A DNA stretch of 64,000 bases from an uncultured Erysipelotrichaceae bacterium (GCA_903789495.1 CAIFEQ010000003.1:1-64000); one strand, 5' to 3'; numbered from the stretch's first letter, positions 1 to 8,956 are shown. Numbers and translations: made by a program. The notes: generated from the sequence alone by a model not told the origin.

Positions 1-55
1 GAGCAACTGATTTGTAATCAGTAGGTTGGAGGTTCGATTCCTCTAGTCGGCACCA
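1..55 (+). tRNA. tRNA-Thr (TGT), 5' end outside window
   Basis: The anticodon stem CTGAT/ATCAG encloses a TTTGTAA loop, giving anticodon TGT (Thr). The T-arm GGTTCGATTCC and a 3' acceptor strand AGTCGGC with discriminator A and encoded CCA follow. The acceptor 5' strand and part of the D-arm lie before base 1. Confidence 0.93.
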
Positions 56-66
56 TCTGTTAAAGC

Positions 67-151
67 GGAGAAGTAGCGAAGTGGCTAAACGCGTCTGACT
101 GTAAATCAGATCCCTCTGGGTTCGGTGGTTCGAAACCGCCCTTCTCCACCA
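67..151 (+). tRNA. tRNA-Tyr (GTA)
   Basis: Acceptor strands GGAGAAG (67-73) and CTTCTCC (141-147) pair fully. The anticodon loop CTGTAAA gives GTA (Tyr). A long variable arm makes it a class II tRNA of 85 nt, as expected for bacterial Tyr. CCA is encoded. Confidence 0.96.
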
Positions 152-208
152 TTGCTAACAAAATCCGGACAGCAATGTCCGGATTATGGTATACAGATCT
201 CACCACAT

Positions 209-284
209 GTCCCGGTAGCTCAGGTGGTAGAGCAACTGACTTTTAATCAGTGGGTCGAGAGTTCGAGTCTCTTCCGGGACACCA
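209..284 (+). tRNA. tRNA-Lys (TTT)
   Basis: Acceptor strands GTCCCGG (209-215) and CCGGGAC (274-280) pair. The loop CTTTTAA gives anticodon TTT (Lys). The gene is 76 nt including encoded CCA and lies in the same tRNA cluster. Confidence 0.96.
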
Positions 285-296
285 TCTTGTCTCTGT

Positions 297-370
297 GCGA
301 GTGTAGTTCAGTGGCAGAACGTCAGCCTTCCAAGCTGAATATGGGAGTTCGATTCTCCTCACTCGCTCCA
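297..370 (+). tRNA. tRNA-Gly (TCC)
   Basis: Acceptor strands GCGAGTG (297-303) and CACTCGC (360-366) pair. The loop CTTCCAA gives anticodon TCC (Gly). The discriminator is T and CCA is encoded. It is the last tRNA of the cluster; a terminator follows 13 nt later. Confidence 0.96.
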
Positions 371-382
371 CTGTGCAAGCGG

Positions 383-424
383 AAACAGTTCTGCAGGCAG
401 GAATGCCGGCAGAGCTGTTTTTTT
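383..424 (+). terminator. intrinsic terminator of the tRNA cluster
   Basis: An 11-bp stem AACAGTTCTGC / GCAGAGCTGTT (one G-U pair) is followed by a seven-T tract. Confidence 0.85.
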
Positions 425-441
425 CTGTGCGCCAGAGAACA

Positions 442-466
442 GAAAAAGCCGGCCATCCGGCCGGCT
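442..466 (-). terminator. intrinsic terminator of the class I aldolase gene
   Basis: On the minus strand an 8-bp stem AGCCGGCC/GGCCGGCT with a GGAT loop is followed by a T tract. It lies about 20 nt past the aldolase stop codon and faces the tRNA terminator. Confidence 0.85.
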
Positions 467-485
467 GGTACAGCATTCGTGAATG

Positions 486-1373
486 TCAGATGATGGAAGC
501 GTCGTAGATTTCCTGCACCGACTGCTTCAGGATGGCGTTGAACTCTTCATCCGACTGCTGGGCCCGCAGATCCTGGATCAGGGCTCTGGAGAACGAAGCG
601 ATCAGGCCATGGTTCTGAGCCAGCTTCTCGCAGGCTTCTTCATGCGAATAGCCGCCGGACAGGGCAACGACTCTGACGACATGCGGATCCGCCATGATGT
701 CCGTATAGAAATCCGGGACGGTCGGAATCGTCAGCTTGAACATGATCTTGGTGTCGGCCGGCAGTTCCGCCAGGTGCTTCTTGAATTCGGCCTTCATCAG
801 CTCTTCTGCCTTGGCCTTCTCCGGGCAGTGGATATCGACTTCCGGCTCCAGAATCGGGACCAGGTCATAGCCGACAATCTTCATGCCGATCTCAAACTGC
901 TGATCCACGATCTTCTTGATGCCGTCCGGATTGGCTTCCTTGATGACGGAACGCATCTTGGTGCCGAACATATGATGATCCACGGCACTCTTCAGGGTAT
1001 CATCCAGCGTCGGCATCGGTTTCATGACCTGCACGCCATCCGCCAGTTCTGCCAGGCCCTTGTCGACCTTCAGGAACGGGACGATGTGCTTGTTCTCCCA
1101 CAGATAGTCGCCCGAATACTTGCCTTCGATGCGGCTGTTCATGGTGCGCTCAAACAGGATGGCCGCAATCACATGATCGCTGGTGAAGGAAGGACTGGTG
1201 ATGATCCGGGTTCTCATCTGATGGATGAGATCGAACATTTCTTCCTCATTGGAATAGGCGCTGTCTTCGATGCCGTAGTTCCGAAGAGCCTTCGGCGTGC
1301 TTCCGCCGGACTGGTCCAGAGCGGCGATGAAGCCTTTGCCGCTCTGCATGATGGTCAATTGTTCCTTGTTCAT
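486..1373 (-). CDS. fda: class I fructose-bisphosphate aldolase
   Basis: A 295-residue cytoplasmic aldolase that splits fructose 1,6-bisphosphate into dihydroxyacetone phosphate and glyceraldehyde 3-phosphate by Schiff-base chemistry. The N-terminal [13 protein letters not shown] block and the MFKLTIP block are typical of the Gram-positive class I enzyme; K213 in the latter is the expected Schiff-base lysine. I start at MNKEQ rather than 18 nt upstream because AGGAGG sits 8 nt before that ATG. It has its own promoter, which overlaps the end of the upstream regulator gene, and its own terminator. A separate class II aldolase at 49021-49869 probably serves a dedicated pathway. Confidence 0.95.
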   Translation of the reverse strand: MNKEQLTIMQSGKGFIAALDQSGGSTPKALRNYGIEDSAYSNEEEMFDLIHQMRTRIITSPSFTSDHVIAAILFERTMNSRIEGKYSGDYLWENKHIVPFLKVDKGLAELADGVQVMKPMPTLDDTLKSAVDHHMFGTKMRSVIKEANPDGIKKIVDQQFEIGMKIVGYDLVPILEPEVDIHCPEKAKAEELMKAEFKKHLAELPADTKIMFKLTIPTVPDFYTDIMADPHVVRVVALSGGYSHEEACEKLAQNHGLIASFSRALIQDLRAQQSDEEFNAILKQSVQEIYDASII

Positions 1374-1396
1374 ACTGCAATTCCTCCTCAAGGTTT

Positions 1397-1425
1397 ATTA
1401 TAGAAGCTTTTCAAAGCGGACGTCA
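1397..1425 (-). promoter_or_regulatory. sigma-A-type promoter of fda
   Basis: A perfect -10 TATAAT (1397-1402) is preceded at 17 bp by a weak -35 TGACGT (1420-1425). The -35 contains the stop codon of the upstream regulator gene. Confidence 0.6.
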
Positions 1426-2538
1426 TCTGTTTTTCCGGGCACTTCGCCGCTGCCGGCGGACTTTGTTGAGATGCCGTTCAAAGTCGCCGGAATTCAGCAG
1501 TTCCGCAAGCACCAGCTGCTGGTGCAGCGGCACCGGACAGCTGTAGAAGCCGGCCTTCTTCACGTAGTCCTCGATGAGAGGCACCGGCATGACGAAATAG
1601 CCGGTCCGGATGCCGGGCGAAATGGTCTCCGTAAAGGTATTCACGTAGAGCACCCGCTGATCGGGATCCATGGCAAACAGGGTATCCTCTGGTTTCTGCA
1701 GACTGGAGAATTCACTGTCGTAATCATCCTCAATGATATAAGCCTCCCGCTCTGCGGCCCAGCGGATGTACTCCTGCCGCTTGGCTGCCGTAGCGGTGAT
1801 GCCGGACGGATAGCTGTTATACGGCGTGACATGCAGGACCCGGGCCGGGGTGCGTTCCAGCTCGGAACTCAGAATCCCGTCCGGCCCCAGTTTCAGCAGG
1901 TCCAGCCGCACGCCATGTGCCCGGTAGATCTTCCGGGTGCGTTCAAAGCAGGGATTCTCCACCCCGTAGATCTTCCCCGCTCCCAGCATCTGAATCAGGA
2001 TTGTCTCGCAGTAGCCGCTGCCGGCGCCGATGACAATCTGTTCCGGTGTGCAGGAAAGGCCGCGGCTGCGGGCCAGGTAGTCCGCCAGGGCCTGCCGCAG
2101 CTCCAGACAGCCCTGCGGTTCACTGCCGGCCATCAGCCGGTCGCCATAGACACTGATCACCCGCCGCAGCGTGCGGGCATAGACACTGAAGGGAAACTGC
2201 TCCGAGCCGTCGACATGACTCTCCATCTGCAGCAGCGGCTTCCGGCTGCTCACCGTTTCCGCCACCGTGAAGGTGTCCTGATCCTGGTAGACCACATAAA
2301 AGCCGCTGCGCTGCCGGGATTCGATATACCCTTCTTCCATCAGAATTCCGTAGGCATGTTCGACCGTGATGATGCTCAGACCCGTCTCCTCCGCCATCAG
2401 CCGCTTGGACGGCAGCCGCATGCCGGGGGTCAGAACATGGTGGACGATGTCATCCCGCAGCTGTTCATACAGCTGCAGATAGGCAAACTCCGCCTTGTCC
2501 GGGTCTACCTTGTATTTCATCTGAACCGCTGTTTCCAT
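1423..2538 (-). CDS. MocR/GntR-type regulator, truncated and lacking the PLP lysine
   Basis: Residues 1-80 form a GntR-family winged helix (PSKRLMAEETGLS, VEHAYGILMEEGYI). From about 115 an aminotransferase fold I-like domain follows, with HVTPYNSYPSG and EDDYDSEF blocks. MocR proteins usually run to about 450-480 residues and bind pyridoxal phosphate through a Lys in a TFSK-like block. Here that block reads TFTETISPG, with Glu304 (codon GAG, 1627-1629) in the Lys place. The protein stops at 371, so the C-terminal small domain is missing. It may be a PLP-independent regulator or a decaying gene. No good Shine-Dalgarno is visible before the first ATG; a Met six codons later is an alternative start. 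Confidence 0.8.
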   Translation of the reverse strand: METAVQMKYKVDPDKAEFAYLQLYEQLRDDIVHHVLTPGMRLPSKRLMAEETGLSIITVEHAYGILMEEGYIESRQRSGFYVVYQDQDTFTVAETVSSRKPLLQMESHVDGSEQFPFSVYARTLRRVISVYGDRLMAGSEPQGCLELRQALADYLARSRGLSCTPEQIVIGAGSGYCETILIQMLGAGKIYGVENPCFERTRKIYRAHGVRLDLLKLGPDGILSSELERTPARVLHVTPYNSYPSGITATAAKRQEYIRWAAEREAYIIEDDYDSEFSSLQKPEDTLFAMDPDQRVLYVNTFTETISPGIRTGYFVMPVPLIEDYVKKAGFYSCPVPLHQQLVLAELLNSGDFERHLNKVRRQRRSARKNR

Positions 2539-2589
2539 GAATTGAAACCAGATTTAATAATACCAATCAAAACAGCCGCCCGCAATGGC

Positions 2590-3879
2590 TCAGAGCACCG
2601 CCGCGCCGGTCGGACGCAGGGCAATCCGCACACAGCTGCCCTCGCCGAGGATCTGATCCATCCGCCACTGGAAGTAACCGGACATCTCCTGGGGCACAAA
2701 GGCTTCCACGGTCCCGCCGAAGCCGCCGCCCTGCATGCGCCAGGCGCCCTTTTCTTCCAGAACCAGGCTGCAGCAGGCACAGACCGCATCCGCTTCCTGA
2801 TGCCGGATCTGCCCCTCTGCATGCAGGTTCTGCAGGAAGGCGGCAGAAGAACTGCCGGATTCCCGGACCAGGGCAAAGAAGCGGTCCAGATCATGTTCCT
2901 GCAGGGCCAGGACTTCATCCTGCACCCGCCGGTTTTCCTGCACAAAGTGCGCCGCCCGCAGGAAGGTCCGATCGCCATACTGTCTGCGGATGGCAGGCGC
3001 CCTGAGGAGCAGATCGCTGGCACTGACCCCGCGCAGCTTGGATCTGCCAAACAGTGAGGCCGCTTCCTGCATCTCCCGGGGGATTGCGGCATAGGCCGCG
3101 GTCAGATCCTGATGCGAGCTGTGGCTGTCGATCACGAAGATGTCATAGCCTGCCCGGGCAAAGTCATAGTCAATCTGCTGAACCCGCGGCACCGCCGGAT
3201 CGGCAAAGTCCAGATAGAGCAGCCCGCCATAGGCGGATACCGCCTGATCCATCAGGCCGCTGGGCTTGCCGAACCAGCTGTTTTCCGCCTCTTTGGCAAT
3301 GTGGGCCATCTGCAGCGGCGTGAGTTCTCCCTTACAGAAGAGCGCATTGATCAGTTCCGCCAGCAGGACCTCAAAGGAAGCCGAAGAAGACAGGCCGGAT
3401 CCCTTCAGGACCTTGCTGGCAATGTAGGCATCAAAGCCCTGCACCGGCCAGCCGGCCTTCTGAATCCCGCTGACGACACCCTTGATCAGGGCCTTGGTCG
3501 TGCCTTTTTCACTGTCCTGGCGGACCAGATCGCTCAGGTCGACTTCCTGCAGGTAATAGCCTTCGGAATAGACATGAATCAGCGGACTGTAGTTCTGCGC
3601 CGCTGCCCCCAGGGCATCCAGATGCACCGCCGCCGCCAGCACACAGCCGTTCTGATGATCCGTATGATTGCCGCCGATCTCCAGCCGGCCTGGCGCACTG
3701 GCCATGACCACATTCTGCAGCGGCTGCTGGGTAAAGGTTTCCTGAAAGCCATGCAGGACATGCAGGCAGCGTTTCCTTAAACGCTCTGTCTCACTGCCGG
3801 TACAGCCGTAGATTTCCTCGATGCGGGCATCCTTTTCCCCGTTCTGCAGCTGCTGTTCCAGAATTCTGCTTTCCATCAT
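2590..3879 (-). CDS. galK: galactokinase
   Basis: A GHMP-family kinase that phosphorylates galactose to galactose 1-phosphate in the Leloir pathway. The family motifs are present in order: PGRLEIGGNHTDHQNG (sugar and ATP site), KGSGLSSSASFE (phosphate-binding loop) and GGFGGTVEAFVP (motif 3). The GGNHTDH variant and the roughly 40-residue N-terminal lead are as I recall them in a clostridial GalK branch. I use the ATG at 3879; a GTG three codons upstream is also in frame, but GAGG is correctly spaced only for the ATG. No galT or galE lies nearby, so the rest of the pathway must be elsewhere. It is followed by the MocR-like gene in the same direction. Confidence 0.92.
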   Translation of the reverse strand: MMESRILEQQLQNGEKDARIEEIYGCTGSETERLRKRCLHVLHGFQETFTQQPLQNVVMASAPGRLEIGGNHTDHQNGCVLAAAVHLDALGAAAQNYSPLIHVYSEGYYLQEVDLSDLVRQDSEKGTTKALIKGVVSGIQKAGWPVQGFDAYIASKVLKGSGLSSSASFEVLLAELINALFCKGELTPLQMAHIAKEAENSWFGKPSGLMDQAVSAYGGLLYLDFADPAVPRVQQIDYDFARAGYDIFVIDSHSSHQDLTAAYAAIPREMQEAASLFGRSKLRGVSASDLLLRAPAIRRQYGDRTFLRAAHFVQENRRVQDEVLALQEHDLDRFFALVRESGSSSAAFLQNLHAEGQIRHQEADAVCACCSLVLEEKGAWRMQGGGFGGTVEAFVPQEMSGYFQWRMDQILGEGSCVRIALRPTGAAVL

Positions 3880-3924
3880 CGCCTTCACCTCGGTATTTCT
3901 TCAGTCTCATTGTAACAGCCCCGA

Positions 3925-3949
3925 AGAAAAAACCGAGGGACTCGGTTTC
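3925..3949 (-). terminator. intrinsic terminator of feoB
   Basis: On the minus strand an 8-bp stem AAACCGAG/CTCGGTTT with a 3-nt loop runs into a T-rich tract between feoB and galK. Confidence 0.85.
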
Positions 3950-3963
3950 TCCTGACAGATTTT

Positions 3964-6315
3964 TCAGACCAGAGCGGTGGCGATCAGCCGCACGATCAGG
4001 GCTGCCACCCAGGCCACCACACACTGCATGACCACGATGGCCCCGGCCCAGCGGCCGCCCAGCTCACGGCGGATGGAAGAGATGGCCGCCACGCAGGGTG
4101 TATACAGCAGGCAGAAGACCAGCAGGGTCAGCGCATCGACGGTTGACAGTGCCGCGGTCAGTGCCTGGGTGCTGTCATAGAGCACCGAGATCGTGGCCAC
4201 CACACTCTCCTTGGCCATGAAGCCGGCAATCAGGGCTGTGGTGATCCGCCAGTCCGCAATGCCCAGCGGCCGGAAGACCGGCGTGATCCAGCCGGCAATG
4301 ATGGCCAGCAGGCTGGTCGAGGAATCCGTGACCAGATTGAACCTCGTATCAAAGTGCTGCAGGAACCAGATGATGATGCTGGCCGCAAAGATGATGGTAA
4401 AGGCGCGCTGCAGGAAGTCCTTGGCCTTGTCCCACATCAGCCGCAGGACATTCTTCCAGCCCGGCAGGCGGTAGTTGGGCAGTTCCATGACGAAGGGAAC
4501 CGCTTCCCCCTTGAACAGGGTATGCCGCATCAGATAGGCCATGAGAATGCCGACCGCAACGCCCAGAATATAGAGGCAGGTAATGACCAGACCGCCATGC
4601 CCCGGGAAGAACAGAGCCGTAAAGAAGGCATAGATCGGCAGCTTGGCGGTACAGCTCATGAACGGGATCAGCAGGATGGTCATCTTCCGGTCCCGCTCGG
4701 AAGGCAGGGTGCGGGTTGCCATGACACCCGGCACCGAACAGCCGAAGCCGATCAGCATCGGTACGATGCTGCGGCCGGACAGCCCGATCTTCCGCAGCAG
4801 CTTGTCCATGACAAAGGCAATCCGGGCCATGTACCCGGTATCTTCCAGCAGGGACAGGAACAGGAACAGCGTCACGATGATCGGCAGGAAGGAAATGACC
4901 GTACCGACACCGGTGATGATGCCGTCCACCACCAGGGAATGGATGACCGGGGCAACCCCGGCCTGGGTCATGACCAGATCCACCCAGTCATGGAAGGAGG
5001 AGACGGCCTGTTCCAGCAGACCCTGGAAATAGGCGCCGATCACATTGAAGGTCAGATAGAACACCAGACCCATGATCAGGATGAAGCAGGGAATGGCGGT
5101 ATAGCGGCCGGTCAGGACCCGGTCAATCTTTTTGGAGCGCTCGGTTTCCCGGCTTTCTTTCGGCTTGACGACGGTCTCGCTGACCAGCTTCTCGATGAAG
5201 GAGAAGCGCATGTCGGCGATGGCCGCGGAACGGTCCAGGCCGCGTTCATTCTCCATCTGGACAATGATATGCTCGATGGTTTCCTTCTCGTTCTGATCCA
5301 GGTGCAGGGCCGCTTCGATCTTCCGGTCCCCTTCCACCAGCTTGGTGGCCGCAAAACGCAGCGGGATGTCGGCCTTTTCGGCATGATCGCTGATCAGCAT
5401 CATGATGCTGTGGAGACAGCGGTGCACGGCTCCGCCATGATCCGCTTCGCCGCAGAAATCATCGCGGGCGGTGACCTCCTGATAGCGGGCGACATGAATG
5501 GCATGGTCGACCAGTTCGCTGATGCCCTCGCCCCGGGAAGCCGAGATGGGAATGACCGGGATCTGGAGAATTTCCTCCATGCGGTTGATGTCGATCGAAC
5601 CGCCGTTGCCCCGCACCTCATCCATCATGTTCAGGGCCAGGACCATCGGCTTCTGCAGTTCCATCAGCTGCATGGTCAGATACAGGTTGCGTTCGATGTT
5701 GGTCGCATCGACGATATCGATGATGCCGCGGGGATGGGCCTGCAGGATATATTCCCGGGAGACGATCTCTTCCTCGCTGTAGGGTGACAGCGAATAAATT
5801 CCCGGCAGATCCGTGACTTCCGTATCCGGGTGTCCTTTGATGACACCGGTCTTGCGGTCAACGGTCACGCCGGGAAAATTACCGACATGCTGGTTGGAAC
5901 CGGTCAGCTGGTTGAACAGGGTCGTCTTCCCGCAGTTCTGATTGCCCGCCAGGGCAAAGGTCAGAACCGTCCCCTCCGGCAGCGGATGGGCGGTTTTCCG
6001 GTTATGGTAGATGCCGTCTTCACCCAGGCCGGGATGGGACAGGGATTCGCTTAAAGGAACGGCCGGACGCTTCTGATGATCTTCTCTGGTGACATCCCGG
6101 ATCTCGATCCTGGCCGCATCATCCAGACGCAGCGTGAGCAGGTAGCCGTGGATGCGCAGTTCCATGGGATCCCCCATCGGCGCGTACTTTTCCAGGGTGA
6201 CTTCTGTTCCCGGTGTCAGACCCATGTCCAGGAAATGCTGCCGCAGAGCGCCCGACCCGCCGACCCTGGTGACGATGCCGGACTCGCCGATCTCCAGATT
6301 TCGAATCGTCTTCAT
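3964..6315 (-). CDS. feoB: ferrous iron transporter, FeoA-FeoB fusion
   Basis: A 783-residue inner-membrane Fe(II) transporter. Residues 1-75 are a complete SH3-like FeoA domain (HFLDMGLTPGTEV). After a linker of about 45 residues comes the FeoB G domain: G1 GNQNCGKT at 124-131, G3 DLPG at 169-172 and a G4 NMMD. The helical regulatory region and the membrane part follow, with Gate-like segments containing SVPGVMATR and SCTAKLPIY. FeoA and FeoB are more often separate genes; the fusion is known in other anaerobes. The start has AAGGAG 10 nt upstream. The gene is transcribed alone between an extended -10 promoter and a terminator. Confidence 0.95.
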   Translation of the reverse strand: MKTIRNLEIGESGIVTRVGGSGALRQHFLDMGLTPGTEVTLEKYAPMGDPMELRIHGYLLTLRLDDAARIEIRDVTREDHQKRPAVPLSESLSHPGLGEDGIYHNRKTAHPLPEGTVLTFALAGNQNCGKTTLFNQLTGSNQHVGNFPGVTVDRKTGVIKGHPDTEVTDLPGIYSLSPYSEEEIVSREYILQAHPRGIIDIVDATNIERNLYLTMQLMELQKPMVLALNMMDEVRGNGGSIDINRMEEILQIPVIPISASRGEGISELVDHAIHVARYQEVTARDDFCGEADHGGAVHRCLHSIMMLISDHAEKADIPLRFAATKLVEGDRKIEAALHLDQNEKETIEHIIVQMENERGLDRSAAIADMRFSFIEKLVSETVVKPKESRETERSKKIDRVLTGRYTAIPCFILIMGLVFYLTFNVIGAYFQGLLEQAVSSFHDWVDLVMTQAGVAPVIHSLVVDGIITGVGTVISFLPIIVTLFLFLSLLEDTGYMARIAFVMDKLLRKIGLSGRSIVPMLIGFGCSVPGVMATRTLPSERDRKMTILLIPFMSCTAKLPIYAFFTALFFPGHGGLVITCLYILGVAVGILMAYLMRHTLFKGEAVPFVMELPNYRLPGWKNVLRLMWDKAKDFLQRAFTIIFAASIIIWFLQHFDTRFNLVTDSSTSLLAIIAGWITPVFRPLGIADWRITTALIAGFMAKESVVATISVLYDSTQALTAALSTVDALTLLVFCLLYTPCVAAISSIRRELGGRWAGAIVVMQCVVAWVAALIVRLIATALV

Positions 6316-6340
6316 ACCATTAAACTCCTTGAACAGGAAA

Positions 6341-6349
6341 ATTCTAACA
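6341..6349 (-). promoter_or_regulatory. extended -10 promoter of feoB
   Basis: The minus strand reads TGTTAGAAT, a TGn extended -10 with TAGAAT, 26 nt before the feoB start codon. No good -35 and no obvious Fur-type dyad were found. Confidence 0.5.
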
Positions 6350-6380
6350 CGAACGTCGGTCAGAGAACTATATACTGCTG

Positions 6381-6404
6381 AAAAAAGCAGGTTCAGCCTG
6401 CTTT
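6381..6404 (-). terminator. terminator overlapping an MBL hydrolase stop codon
   Basis: On the minus strand an 8-bp stem AAAGCAGG/CCTGCTTT is followed by six T. The stop codon (6393-6395) sits in the hairpin loop. Confidence 0.85.
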
Positions 6405-7199
6405 ATGGATGCGTTCCGGGTCATAGACAATCTCGGCCCGGCCGAAGGCGGCATAGCACTTGGGTCTGGGATCGAAGCTCTTGCGGGCATTGGAAGGCAT
6501 GCCGACAATCGTGCCCCGGACCAGACCGTCCACCAGATCAATCAGATCCCCCAGCAGGCCCATGTTCAGCGGATTGTATTCGCGGATATGCACAGACTGG
6601 AAAACCTGGTAGGAGTGGCCGCCATAGAACTTCATGCGCCCGCCCTTCGCCACCAGCCATTTCTGCAGCGCGATCAAATGGGGCAGATATTCTTCCAGGG
6701 TGAGGGTGCCCGGCACCTGCAGCCAGACCCCGGCCCCGCTGCCGATCGCATCGCCGGTAAACAGCAGATTCCGCTTTTCATCCAGAAAGACCACCGAGCC
6801 CGGGGTATGCCCGCCGCAGGCACAGACGCTGATCCGATCATCGCCGAGATCGATCTGCGAATCGGTATCGATGTCGATGGTCTGGTGCAGATCATAGCTG
6901 ATTCCGCCCGTCATCTTCTGCAGAATCTCTTCCCCCATCGTGAATTCCTGATGGCTCATGTAGACGGCGGAAAACTCATCGATGTGATGCAGATGATCGA
7001 TATGGGCATGGGTCACCAGCAGGACCAGCGGTTTCTGCGTCAGCCGCCGGATGACCGGCGTGATCTTTTCCCCGGCCGTGATGCCGGTATCGATGACCGC
7101 GGCCCGGTCCCGGCCTTCCAGCACATACCAGGACGCACCCCAGTCATCCAGCACACACCATGCTTTTTCGCCGATTTCGGTAATCTGAAAGTCTGCCAT
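6393..7199 (-). CDS. MBL-fold metallo-hydrolase (glyoxalase II-like)
   Basis: A 268-residue metallo-beta-lactamase-fold enzyme. The metal-binding motif THAHIDHLHH lies at about residues 60-69. Further ligands are the His of CGGHTPGS (about 125) and the Asp of FTGDAIG (about 145). A late His lies in GGHSYQ. The layout resembles small hydrolases that act on thioesters, lactones or phosphoesters; the substrate cannot be read from sequence. It begins 27 nt after the beta-CASP gene, so the two are probably cotranscribed. An AAGGAG site precedes the ATG. Confidence 0.85.
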   Translation of the reverse strand: MADFQITEIGEKAWCVLDDWGASWYVLEGRDRAAVIDTGITAGEKITPVIRRLTQKPLVLLVTHAHIDHLHHIDEFSAVYMSHQEFTMGEEILQKMTGGISYDLHQTIDIDTDSQIDLGDDRISVCACGGHTPGSVVFLDEKRNLLFTGDAIGSGAGVWLQVPGTLTLEEYLPHLIALQKWLVAKGGRMKFYGGHSYQVFQSVHIREYNPLNMGLLGDLIDLVDGLVRGTIVGMPSNARKSFDPRPKCYAAFGRAEIVYDPERIHKAG

Positions 7200-7226
7200 A
7201 TCCTGCTCCTTTCCGAAGATCCCGGT

Positions 7227-8876
7227 TCAGTCTTCCCACTTCCGGATCAGATCTTCGATGTCTCCCTTCAGTTTCTTCTGATTGCGCTCCGAGCGGCCGC
7301 GGAACTTCTCCACCAGCTGCTGCAGCGCCTGCAGGCTGTCCAGCAGCTGCTGATAGGCACGCGGCTGCTTTTCTTTCTTCTGCTTCTCCGCCGCAGTTTT
7401 CTGCACCGGACTGCTCTGCTGCAGGACGGTTTCCGTTCTGGGCGGAATCTTTTCCGCACTGCCCTGGCTCAGCCACTGCGCCGCAGCCAGGTCATAGACC
7501 GCGCCGGAATAAGGGGCGTCGGCCGCATACTGCCTGTCCTGCAGCGTCCTGGCAAAAGAGGTACAGACCGCATCATCGCCATGGACGATGAAGACCTGCT
7601 TCGGCCGATCAGGCATCGTGCCCAGCCAGTTCAGCAGACCATCCCGGTCGGCATGCGCACTGACATTGTCCAGCTGTTCAATCTTGGCCTGAACAGAGAT
7701 CTTCTCCCCGAACAGGGTGACTTCATCAGCCCCGTCCAGAATCCGTCTGCCCAGACTGCCTTCCGCCTGATAGCCGCAGAAGACCACCGTGCACTCCGGA
7801 CGCCAGAGATTATGCTTCAGATGGTGCCGGATCCGGCCCGCTTCGCACATGCCGGAAGCGGAAAGGATGACCTTGTGCGACTGATACGTATTCAGCAGCT
7901 GGGATTCCTCGGTCGTGACACTGGTATGCAGTTCCGGAAACTGCAGGGGATTCTCCCCTTTCCGGATCAGCTTCATGGCCTCATCGTCATAGTAGCCCAG
8001 ATAGTCTCTGGCAAAGATCTGTGTGGCCTCTACCGCCAGGGGACTGTCCACCCAGACCTCGAAATCATCCGGAACGCGCATCCGCTTTTCCCGCAGAATG
8101 CGCCGGATCAGGTAGAGGATTTCCTGGGTGCGGCCGACGGCAAAGCAGGGAATGATCACATTGCCGCCCCGGCTGAAGGTATCCTGCATGATCCGGGTCA
8201 GTTCCGAAGCCGCATCTTCGACTTTCTCATGGAGCCGGTCCCCGTAGGTCGACTCCATGATCACATAGTCCCGGTCCTGCAGCGGGGTGGGATCTTTAAT
8301 GATCGGCTGATCATGATTGCCCACGTCGCCGGAGAACACCAGCGTCTTCGTCACGCCGCCCTCCTCGACCCGCAGATGGATTGAGGCCGAGCCCAGCATG
8401 TGCCCCATATCCTCGAAATGGGCCGTCACTCCGGGCAGCACCGTGAAGGATTCCCCGTATTCCTTCGGTACAAACTGTTTGCAGGCCTTCTGGGCATCCT
8501 GAATCGTGTAGACCGGAGTCTCTTCCGGCCGGCCCGCCCGTTTGTTCTTCTTGTTCTTCCATTCCGTTTCCTGTTCCTGGATGTGGGCGCTGTCCTGCAG
8601 CATCACCTGGCAGAGATCCGCCGTGGCACCGGTGGCATAGATCGGTCCCGTGAAGCCCTCCTGGACCAGCTTCGGCAGCATCCCGGAGTGATCGATATGG
8701 GCATGGGACAGCAGAACCGCCTGAATCTGTGCGGCCGGGACCGGCAGAGGCTGATTGACATACAGATCCTTCCCCTGCTCCATGCCATAGTCCAGGACAA
8801 TGTATTTTCCGCCGGCTTCCAGGACATGACAGCTGCCGGTCACTTCATGATCGGCTCCGATAAAATACAGTTTCAT
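7227..8876 (-). CDS. beta-CASP metallo-beta-lactamase (RNase-like)
   Basis: A 549-residue protein of the CPSF73-like beta-CASP family, in which bacterial members are mostly RNA-processing nucleases. The MBL part carries SHAHIDHSGM (about 57-66) and FSGDVGNHD. The beta-CASP part has AVGRTQEI and SASGMCEAG, and the C-terminal motifs include SAHADRDGL and VHGDD. After the core there is an extension of about 75 residues rich in Lys, Glu and Gln, probably coiled coil, which could bind RNA or a partner. It is led by a good promoter (TGGACA-N18-TAAAAT). RNase activity is inferred from the family. Confidence 0.88.
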   Translation of the reverse strand: MKLYFIGADHEVTGSCHVLEAGGKYIVLDYGMEQGKDLYVNQPLPVPAAQIQAVLLSHAHIDHSGMLPKLVQEGFTGPIYATGATADLCQVMLQDSAHIQEQETEWKNKKNKRAGRPEETPVYTIQDAQKACKQFVPKEYGESFTVLPGVTAHFEDMGHMLGSASIHLRVEEGGVTKTLVFSGDVGNHDQPIIKDPTPLQDRDYVIMESTYGDRLHEKVEDAASELTRIMQDTFSRGGNVIIPCFAVGRTQEILYLIRRILREKRMRVPDDFEVWVDSPLAVEATQIFARDYLGYYDDEAMKLIRKGENPLQFPELHTSVTTEESQLLNTYQSHKVILSASGMCEAGRIRHHLKHNLWRPECTVVFCGYQAEGSLGRRILDGADEVTLFGEKISVQAKIEQLDNVSAHADRDGLLNWLGTMPDRPKQVFIVHGDDAVCTSFARTLQDRQYAADAPYSGAVYDLAAAQWLSQGSAEKIPPRTETVLQQSSPVQKTAAEKQKKEKQPRAYQQLLDSLQALQQLVEKFRGRSERNQKKLKGDIEDLIRKWED

Positions 8877-8911
8877 ACGTTCGTTTCCTTTCAGAAGATC
8901 AGTACATGTCT

Positions 8912-8941
8912 ATTTTAGCGGTCCCCGCAGAAGCCTGTCCA
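8912..8941 (-). promoter_or_regulatory. promoter of the beta-CASP/MBL operon
   Basis: On the minus strand -35 TGGACA (8936-8941) and -10 TAAAAT (8912-8917) are 18 bp apart. It is back to back with the lipoprotein promoter. Confidence 0.7.
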
Positions 8942-8956
8942 TGGATGAGAGAGATT

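Noticed and set aside
1-370. tRNA cluster as integration site of a mobile element
   Set aside because: No integrase, direct repeat of a tRNA end or phage gene was found in the neighbouring sequence.
125-493. 122-codon ORF across the tRNA genes
   Set aside because: It runs through two complete tRNAs and a terminator.
1297-3057. 586-codon plus-strand ORF opposite the MocR-like gene and galK
   Set aside because: Spans two opposite-strand genes and an intergenic region; no ribosome site or domain.
4354-5787. 477-codon plus-strand ORF opposite feoB
   Set aside because: Antisense shadow; the product is low-complexity and His/Gln/Asp-rich.
6405-8384. 659-codon plus-strand ORF opposite the MBL genes
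   Set aside because: Antisense shadow of two genes with intact metal motifs; no start signal.
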